Source: Helianthus annuus
Taxonomy: Eukaryota > Streptophyta > Magnoliopsida > Asterales > Asteraceae
Length of the DNA: 64,000 nt
Direction: 5' to 3'
NCBI RefSeq assembly: GCF_002127325.2
Contig: NC_035433.2
Span: forward strand, 91,714,033 to 91,778,032
Shown here: positions 55,034 through 64,000 of the stretch, one piece after another
How the letters are laid out: every line of letters begins with the position of its first letter
Position numbering within the stretch: the first letter of the stretch is position 1
Notes under the pieces: generated by a model
The model's input: only the letters and a program-made list of their open reading frames with translations
Database searches by the model: none
What the model was told of the DNA's origin: nothing
Program-made: the position numbers and the translations under genes

Positions 55034-57439
55034 ATTATCATGCAATCAGATAATATTAATAAACACAAATATTTATTAACATATTCATCACAGTGGAGTG
55101 TCTTCACTACGAAGAACCCTCATGGCAACGAACCTTCATGGCGAAGAACTACACTTCGTCAAGAAGTAATTGCGACGAAGGTTCATAGTTGTTCGTCGAG
55201 AAGGCCAGTCGACGAAGAACCATACTTCATCGACTTGGGTTCTTCGTGGGAAGTTTTGTCGCTGCACCTCAACACGTAAACATGATTTCCTCAAGAACCC
55301 TAATTACTATTTAACCATTACTAACCCAAACATATCCATAGTTGGTGGGGGCTTCCCCATGTTAACCACTAGACCCGTTACCATATCGACCACTGACTGA
55401 AGTAAGTTGGTGCCCTGACGTCAATGTCTATCATCATTGACTAGTGCCCAGATCCATTAGTTCACGCCACTCCTCTGCGGCACGGTGTGAGGCTTGTCAA
55501 ACCTAAATAGCGCTATCTAACTAATGACCCGCTCGCCATTGGCCCGACGATTAAGTCGATATAAAAGGAGGGACTTCATGATAGAAAGTTTTGGTCTAGT
55601 ATCCGTGTTGTCACCCTTCAGTAAAGAGGGTGTGTACGTAATCCCCAAATCAGGAGATTACGCAGGTTCCGATTATATTCTTATCACGTGTTGTCACCCT
55701 TCAATAAAGAGAGTGTGTACGTGTCCCAAACCAGGAGATCACGCAGTTTCAGTTTAAATCCTTTACCCATTCCTAACCCTTGGGAATCCCATGCCTTGTG
55801 GAAAGTGTGAACTCACCTTGGTTTGCTCGGATAGACTAAATGCTTGTTTAACAATTGATCAATCAAACCCTATTGTGGTTACCAACGACAGTCGGTTTCA
55901 TGAATTCACGATTCACGTAGCTAGTCACACGTATTGCTCAAGTAGTAAACAACCAAACATAGACATCACGTATGTCATGCAAGAATTCTGGTCATAGTAC
56001 ATTTACGATACAAGTTCACATAATGAATCATTCACATTCGGATCACAAGTGGTTTCGCATCACAAGCATTACCGACTAAACAACACATGGCAATTTATTA
56101 CATCATTCAACTTAAAGTGCGGCCCACTTGGTTTCAAGCCCGGCTAAGTGTGTGGCCAGTTGTGCGACCCATTACTGTTCGGGTTCAACCCAGCACGGAG
56201 TCATAGATCAATACATTAAAACACAAGATTTAATTTGTATATCCTAATCTAACCTGAAATCCAATAAGACACTTTTAACATAGCCCAAAGGCCCAAGCAA
56301 CTATGCGATCCCTCCCCCCTATATACAAACAGTTAGGCTTGTGGCCCAACTTAATGGAGCGGTCCAATTGAATAAATTCTTCAATAAAACTTTGTCGGCC
56401 ATTGTATTAAAAATTGATATTTTGAATCATAGTTGCATGTGAATTGATAAAGGTGTCGGCCATAAGAATCTTTTGATTGAGTAACTAAAAGCTTGAAAGT
56501 CAATGTTGTAAGACATTTCTTGCATGATCACGTGAATCGTTGGCCTCTTTATTTGAAAATATCAGTTTTCACGTGATTCAAAGATGTTGTTAGGATACAT
56601 GTGAAGTTCATGTACTCAAATTAATATATAGTACTCCCCTCATTTATATCCTAAATAGATTGAATCAGTACCATTGTTCCATTAACCGTTCATCATCATG
56701 CATCATAATTCAAGCAATATCAAGTTACCATTTAGCAATCACATTGACATTTAGATCAAGTATCAACCATATTAGGGAGTAACAATTATGATTACACAGT
56801 ATTTATGGTTCGCTAATATCCCTAATCGTTACCGAACCGTTAGTGTATGACAATTATTCAAATCCTAATATTCATGCACTATGGTTATTAATTCTAAAAT
56901 TCACACATAGGTTTTTATATGTATCATCGAGCAGCAACAAGCAAACGACTAATCACAAGATTCTTATATCATATAATCCACACAAGAGATTAAGGTTTAT
57001 AGGATTTCCAATGATATTACCCCCTCCCCCACGCACCAAGATTCAATTATAACACATAACATGATAGTTAGACAATGAATCCTAAATCATACACAAGCCT
57101 ATCATAATAAGAACACTCAATAGGTTTCTAATCAGAACTAACCTTACAACTCAATAGGTTTCAGCCGAAGATCACAGGGACGGGGAGGGTTTTCCTCTTG
57201 TTGCCGACGCCGAGAGATAGGAGAGGTTAGCTAGGGTTGATAATTCTAATGCGTGATTTGCAAAATTATGGGGAAACATCACTTATTTGTACGTATAACC
57301 TATGGGGGCGCATGTGGGCTTCAAGTGATGTGGGCCGAGGAAAGGTTTCGAGTATCGTGGCCTCCAGCCCAAACTAACGTTGTGAAGATTAAACATGCTC
57401 GCAACCCAGGTGCATAACTAGATTCAAATTCGGCCCAAG
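55034..57439 (-). repeat. G3 LTR, part 2 or related gypsy LTR sequence (minus strand)
   Basis: Contiguous with 30833 once C and its ATTAT duplication are removed. Parts resemble 29623-30833 again (TTAGTTCACGCC...GGTGTGAGG at about 55458 and 30147; GAACTCACCTT at 55809 and 30390), so either the LTR has an internal duplication or a second LTR of this family is joined here. It holds a tandem unit of about 75 bases with GTGTTGTCACCCTTCA (55606-55745), inverted GAAGAAC words (55110-55260) and a promoter/UTR-like GC-rich patch near 57160-57240. No gene seen. It ends abruptly at the duplication junction. Confidence 0.55.
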
Positions 57440-60246
57440 TGGAATTAATGGATATCAAATGGTGTCTAGCCAGTGTTCTCAGACGAGCTGAAAAGTTCAA
57501 GCTTATTACTGGGAGAAATCACTTTCTCGATGCTCATGTATCTACTTTAGGTTTTGATAAATCTAAAGTTACTTGTTTTCGATGCAGGGAGAAAGGCTAT
57601 TTCAAGCGAGAGTGCAAGAACAGGGAAGCTAGTGGAGCTCAGAATCCATTTGGAAAAGACGATTACTACCGGAAAGCCATTTATCAGCAGGTTGGTCAAT
57701 CACAAGACTCACAGACGGCTCATGGTAGGAAGATTGAGGATTCAAAGAGAGCGTGTTTGGTAGACTTTAACTGGAACAACTACATATCACCTGAAAGCAA
57801 AGCATGTTTAGTCGATTAAGATGATGAAAGATTACCTGAAGGCTTCAGCTGGGATATGTTTGTTGATGAAAAAGGAGAATATAAAGCTTTCATCGCTAAG
57901 ATTGTTAGAGAACCAGACATGTTTGCCACATGGATGAAGTCTATCGGAGAGACTGTGAAGAGCGTGGATGAAGAGTCCGTTGCATCTGATGAGAGTTCAG
58001 AAAGTACTGATGAAAACTCACAGAGTTCAGATGAGAGTGTTCAAAATGATATTAGTTCAGAAAAAGAAGTTGTTTTTGATCAAACACCATCTGATTCTGG
58101 TTTATCAGATACTAGGTCTGAAAAATCTGCACAGTTTGATCAGTCACCTCCAGATGAAAGCAGTGATGATGAGGAAGAAAAACATATCAATATTGCAAAA
58201 TCTCATTTATCTCCTGAAAGTTTTCATTTTTATTTTGCAGATCACTTGGAGAAACTGAAGGTAAAACGAACTGCTAAAGAACAACAACAAAAGAATACTG
58301 AAGATGTTGTTCAGAATGAGAACGTTGAATGTGTTGCTGAGAAGATGGTTGAGAATGAGCAAGTGAAGGTAGAAGAAAAGGTGAAAGAAGAAGAAAAGGT
58401 GGTTGAAGTGGTGAAAACTATCGAAGTTGAAAAAATTGTTGAAGTTGTCAAACCTTGTGAGAAGTGTTTGGAAGCATGCAAAGAATGTTCAGCAAAAGAT
58501 GATATAATTGCTGAGTATGAGAAGAAGAAAGAGCAGTTGTTGTTCAATCTCAACTATGTGAAAGAATCTTATGATGTCTTGAACAAAACAGTAACTGGTC
58601 TCCAAAAGACAAATTCAGAAAGAGAACAAGCACTAACGATGAAGAATGCAGTCATGATGACAAAGCAAAAAGCTATAAATTTCTACATCGAAGAGAGTGC
58701 TAAGTGGAAGCAAGAGTTGGAGACAGAAAAGTTTGAGAATGAGAGAATTAGACGTTTACTACAAAGTTATTCTAGTTATGATTATCTCATTGATCGTATT
58801 TACCTAACTGTTGCAGGTATGGAAGCTTTTCAAGACGAGAAGCCAAAGAAAAAGAAAGATAGTGGTAAGAAACCGACTGTTAGCTATAACAAGTGTCCGC
58901 CTCCAATTTGGGAAGGGTATTCTCCTAGAAAACCAAACGAGGAGCAACTTGAAAAAGCAGTCAATATAAAGCTAAAAACCGACACAACTGACGTATTACC
59001 AGAAAACATTGACGTCACATTTACCTCGTCTGACACTGATCATGAGTCTGAGTTAATCAAAAAGGTGGTCGATCAGCTGTTGGATACTGATGAGGAGTCC
59101 GAGTCAAAGTCTGAGTCTGGAGGGTCAAATTCGTCAGTCAACAGTCAAAAGTCGTCGGTTAAACAGTCTTACAGTAAAGAATTTTTGTTATCAAAAGCAA
59201 ATTTGGATGATGAAACATTTGAAGTTGCATACACTTTAAATGATTCTGACAAATTATACTATGACAAAGAGTTTCCAATAAGAAGTGTTCGTTTTGACAG
59301 GATCAAAAAGGTTTTCAAAATGACAGAAATTAATATTTCTGAAATAGAAGATTTAAATCTTACTGGAAAACCTAAAAAATACACTTCAAGAGTTCAACAA
59401 CGTTTAAATAAGAAAAAGGGTTACAATTCTGGTCCTGGTTTTCAAAAGAAACCAAACCAAAATCGTAGCTACAAAAAGAAAGGTCTTGATTTTATTCCAC
59501 CAGAAAATCATAAAAATATGAAAAATTCTAAAACAAAAACAGAATTTGTGTTAGGTGGAAGTGCAGAAGAGGAACAGAAGAAACCATTCTGGAGACAGTC
59601 AAATCAAGAGTTTCTTGCTGAGAAGAGAAAAAATGGAACTGAAGTGTCTCATTCAAAGGAAACTCGAACCTGTTACAGATGCAATGAAGCTGGTCACATT
59701 GCATGGAACTGTCCGAAAAATGCCAAAACAAAACAGGGAGTTTCTAATAAATTGAAAGAAAAGGTTGTTGAGGTTGAACCACCAACCGAAAAATTTAAAA
59801 TTTTTGAAAACTCAACTTATGAGGTTGGTGAGTGTTCTAAAAAGAATTTTTATAAAAGGAAAGAGAAAGACAACCAAATGTGGGTTGTTAAAAAGGTTGA
59901 TGAGAAAGTCGGCGATGAATCTGGTTCCACAAAGCCAGAAGAGCCACAAGTTGAGGTGAAAATTTCAGTGAATGATAATGAGTTTCCATCACTGAAGTTT
60001 GAAGAGGTTAAACAAAAGGTTGGAAAGGTTGAAATCTCGAATCAGTTTTACACAGAGAAAACTAAGTTTGATGTCGAGAAAACATTCAATGGGAATGTTA
60101 AGAAAATTTTTGGGAAAATGTTGAATGGGAAAACAAAGGGGGTTAAAGATTTTTATGCAACTAAAAAGGCAACATACAACCTTACTGCGCAAGAATTGAA
60201 AACCATCAAGTCTGAGAAGACTTGGATGGAAGTTTGTTTCCCTTGA
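57440..60246 (+). pseudogene. gag: Copy of B gag, 5' truncated by duplication junction
   Basis: Identical to 37451-40257: the changed knuckle 1 (His to Tyr), the same TAA (57817-57819), the 796-residue open part from 57856 and knuckle 2. It lacks the Gag core, leader and promoter of B. Confidence 0.88.
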
Positions 60247-62932
60247 AGTCTAAGGACTACGCCGGAGATCCCAAGTTTATATCGTGGATCAGGAATCGGC
60301 ATCATTCATGTTTTAATGAGTTTGTATGAAAGCTTTTGAAAATGTTTGAATGATTACAGGTGAAGGACAACGCCGGAGCTTCCAGGTTGGTAAGTGTGAA
60401 GCAGGAATCGGCATCCTGATTGATAAAGTGTTGTATGTAGATGACTCATTCCTACAAGTGGTATTTGTTTGTTATACTTACAAGTGGTTATTCTTACAAT
60501 TGGTACAGAGGTTGCTAAATTGCAAATGGTAAATCAGGGACATTAAGTTGTACTTGATTTACTACACATGATATAAATAGACAAGATGATGAACCATATC
60601 CCCATACTTAACAAGTGGTAAACTTACAAGTGGTAAAAACAAACTCATTTTCTGGAAAAATCATTTTGATTAAAACAAACTTAAGTGTTTTGAAATCTAA
60701 ATGAGAAAATGGTTTGTGATAGGGGGAGTTCAGATTGTTTATGCCGAGTGAATGGAGATTAGATGCGATTCGATGTCAGTTGTCAAAGTTTTGTACAGTT
60801 TGTTTTACATTTCATGTTTCAAGTGGGTCAAGAGCTTAGTTATTTTCAAATTTCCTTTGAAATGTGTTTGCATTTTAGGGGGAGTAGAAAATTTTCAGAA
60901 AATCCAAAAACATTAGAAAATTTGAAAAAGACAAAAACATGATAAAATCAAAAATGAGTTTTGTTGTGAAAAGAGGAAATGATAGTACATCAGTAGGCTG
61001 TCACAACATGCTAAAGAAATGTAAAGATAAAATGTGATAAATAATCTCACTGTGGATGTGTCAGTAGGTTTTTACACATTTAGTAAATAGTGACGAGATA
61101 TAAACATAAAAATTCAAACTTGCTTGTTCTGTGGGTTAACAACTTCTTGGATATATAGGTAACCCCTGAAATCTTGTTTGAAAGGTCCCTTATTCTGAGA
61201 TACTAGGTCTTTATGCTTAGTGATATCTGGGGTATTATCCCGGGACTTCTGCTGAATGGAAGTTCTGACCTAGTCCCCGGATAATGCTTTCCGCAAAAAG
61301 CTTGAAACATAGCTTCGCCCTCAGCATGCTGATGAAACAATAAAATTGATAGTCGCTGCTGTTGAAATCAAAAGATCCTCTAAAGGGGACACACCGAAAA
61401 GTTGAAGCCGTCATCTCTTTGCGTATACGGAAGTATCGACCTGAGCTCTCACGGCCCTCGCATTTTAACCCCTAAACAGATATCATCTGTGGTATACTCA
61501 CCTCTAAGACTGAATATTGGGATCTGGATACGGGAGTATATTCAAGTAGTGGGACACACGGATAAGTTCAAGTCATTAAAACATTAACATCGTATCTCGG
61601 ATCAATTGAACTTTGTGTGAAAATTTAAGTGGACGAATATACTGACAATCTAGGTGAATTGTTTAAAACTTAAAATGTAATGCAGCTTAACGGTGTTGGT
61701 GACATGTCTCATAAACTGATATGATCCTCTTACACGAACTCGCAAAAATATTGTCTGTAAATATTTCATTTCTGCATTCTGTTGTTTCTACAAGTGGTGT
61801 CATTTATTTTCTTTCAGAGAATCCAAAAAGATTTTGTGTGTGTTTTAGCATAAACTTTTGAAAAAGTCAAAAAGATTTTCGACAACTGATGTTGGAAAGC
61901 TGATTTTCAAAATTCCGAGTGCTAAACATGATGACATTGTTGTGAGGGGGAGTGTGTCTTGAACATCAAATGTGTGTTTTTAAATCAACAATTGGTTCAT
62001 CATAGAGAAAGTGATTTGAGGGAGAGTCAGTGTTGGTGCATATGTTTATACTCAAATTGTTAAATGTAAATCTTACTTTGAGGTAGAGGTTTTGCAGGTT
62101 AAGTTGAGCCAGGTTAATTCAATCCTGAGAGTTAAGCTGAACGAAAGCCAGGTTTCCGATACCTGAGGACTCTAATTGAAGAAAGCCAGGCTGATCGATC
62201 CTGAAGAGTTTGTGAACAGAGCTAGTGCCAGGTTCCGATTTTGTGGACAGTGTTAAAGCCAGGCATCGATATTGGACTTGTGAAAGCCAGACAATGATCC
62301 TGAAGCAGATATTACTGAAGAACAAAGAAATGTCAGCAAATCGAGAGGGGGAGTCTGAAGATATTCAAATAAATATTGTTAAAGGAGAGTCTGTTGATGA
62401 AGATAGAAAGAGAGAAGCCCAGAGACTGATCAAGACTGAAGAAGTGAAGACATGACATTGTCAAAGACTCGATGGACGACTCGTCAACATCTGAGGGGGA
62501 GTCTGTTGGTGCACTACATCTGTCGACTTCGTCTTGGATCGAGTCTTAGATTACATTGTATAGATTAGGGCACATTTTACGAGAAAATAGGAAGTGTGTA
62601 GTAGTTAGCATGCTGATTTCGCTCATAGGGACAGGTAGGTGATTTCAGGCGAAATCACATGTTCTGATTTCGCTCATGTGGACCCTGTGTCTCTTGGAGT
62701 GAAATCTAGAACCTATATATAGGTGTCCATGAGCGAAATCACATAACAGTTGTACGTATTCCACGCCGAAGTGCTACCGGTGTGAAGACTGCTTGTAATT
62801 GAGTTCTAATCAATACAATCAGTAGTTAAAGTGAAGAGTCAGCTGTTTCTAGCTTTGTTTCTTGTTATTCCGCACCTATAACAAAGTAGAACTTCTCTGA
62901 ACGACTCATTCGGGTCAGATCACGATCCTACA
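60247..62932 (+). mobile_element. Copy of B 3' region and 3' LTR
   Basis: Same as 40258-42943: crossing-helix element at 61202-61287, polypurine tract at 62493-62501, LTR at 62504-62932, followed by GAAAT (62933-62937). Confidence 0.9.
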
Positions 62933-64000
62933 GAAATGAAAAGTCCATTTCGTGCGAAATGACATTTTCCGAAATGAAAAGTCCATTTCGTGCGAAATGA
63001 CATTTCGTGCGAAATGAAAAGTCCATTTCGTGCGAAATGACATTTCGTGCGAAATGACATTTCGTGCGAAATGAAATGTCCATTTCGTGCGAAATGAAAA
63101 ATCCTATAAATAGGTGGCTTGAGATTTCATTTGTAACTTTGGATTCCGGTAGCGAAGCTTTGCCGAAGTGTCTCCAGGTTGTAAAATGTTGTCAAATCAA
63201 TACAAGAGATAGTTTAAGTGATTCTCTGTGCAAATCAAGCTGATTCATCATCAAAACATTTGTTTCCGCCTCTCGTTTTGATCAAAAACTCTTCTGAACG
63301 ACTCGTTAAGGTCGCACAACGATCATACAAGTGGTATCAGAGCTCAGGAGGAAGAGTTCTTACCGATTTAGCTTGATTTCATCCTAAATTCTCACTTCTA
63401 CTCACTTTCTTCACATTTTTTCAAAATTTAAGCAAGATTTTACGGATAAAATGGTTTGATTTTCACATATAACGTGCGAAATACAGTTTTAACCAATCCT
63501 TGAAAGAATCAGACCTAAAATCTAACTAAAAGTTGATCAATTTCCCAAAAAACGATCGATTGGGTGACATCATCATTCATTTCGTTTGTATTGAACTCTC
63601 ATTTCGTACGAAATGGATTTTTAGTGTGACTATTTTGTTTAAAAAAACCCATTTCGTATGAAAACATTGTTTCATTTCACACGAAAAGCCTATTTCGTGT
63701 GAATTGCATATTCATTTCGTACTAGATAAGTCCATTTCGTGTGAAACTAGAATTTATTTCGCACGAAACCTTCATTTCGTACCAAAGTTATCTATTTCGC
63801 ACGATATGATAATTCATTTCATGTGAAATCAACATTTCGTATGAATATTTCGTATGAATTGAATTTCCAGGTCTGTTGAATAATCATTAGTTTTGAGATA
63901 AAGTGTTCAGGTCGCACATGGTTGGTAAAGTGGTATGAATTTGAATTGAATTTCCAGGTCTGTTGAATAATCATTAGTTTTGAGATAAAGTGTTCAGGTC
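62933..64000 (+). mobile_element. Copy of C LTR right piece and leader
   Basis: Same as 42944-44011: palindrome array, TATA box near 63105, LTR end at 63329, primer-binding site 63332-63343, ATTTCG leader array 63569-63855 and the start of the 87-base duplication. It continues beyond the window. Confidence 0.9.

Larger units (their letters stand above)
57440..64000 (+). repeat. Second copy of 6,561-base exact direct repeat, running off the window
   Basis: Begins abruptly in the middle of B gag (TGGAATTAATGGATATC) next to G3 LTR sequence at 57439, with no LTR end, target duplication or clear microhomology at the junction. It continues to the window end, so the true length is unknown. Confidence 0.9.

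Overview
This window is a nest of transposable elements from a large plant genome. I find no intact host gene, rRNA, tRNA or CRISPR array. The tRNA-Met type primer-binding sites, chromodomain Ty3/gypsy element, copia-type Gag-only elements, Harbinger-like element and Helitron-like element all indicate a higher plant. The Gag wording resembles Ty3 families I know from Asteraceae (lettuce/sunflower type). That family-level call rests on recall, not on a search.

Layout. G3 is the oldest layer: a minus-strand Ty3/gypsy remnant seen at 20191-20578, 28568-30833 and 55034-57439. Four elements have landed in it. G1 (1-20190, plus) is a chromovirus whose 5' LTR runs off the left edge; it has LTRs of about 3.4 kb, an acidic accessory ORF, a gag that appears to contain an intron, protease, RT, RNase H, integrase and chromodomain, all broken. 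G2 (20579-28567, plus, TSD AGGGT) is a pol-less gypsy-type element carrying a Harbinger-like DNA transposon (22606-23571, TSD TTA). C (30834-55033, plus, TSD ATTAT) sits in the G3 LTR. A (8161-15507, plus, TSD ATTAT) sits inside the G1 integrase gene. B (30972-42943, plus, TSD GAAAT) sits in the 5' LTR of C. D (32710-37135, minus, TSD CTGGG) sits in the gag of B. A Helitron-like element (44239-47676) sits in the leader of C. From 57440 to the right edge the sequence repeats 37451-44011 with a constant shift of 19,989 bases.

A, B, C and D form one superfamily of Gag-only LTR elements (TR-GAG type): a copia-type Gag domain, zinc knuckles and a long charged coiled-coil tail, with no protease, RT or integrase. 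They must depend on an autonomous partner for replication. Every one of these reading frames is damaged in this window.

The best candidates for undescribed biology are RNA or DNA structures, not proteins. (1) Eight tandem short hairpins with compensatory base changes lie in the G1 leader at 2490-2662. (2) In A, B and C, a subfamily-specific short motif is reiterated both just upstream of the LTR TATA box and again in the leader before gag. (3) A pseudoknot-topology structure in the 3' non-coding region of A, B and C keeps its pairing through double compensatory changes. (4) A hairpin encloses the polypurine tract and the start of the 3' LTR in A, B and C. All were found by eye and need folding and covariation statistics.
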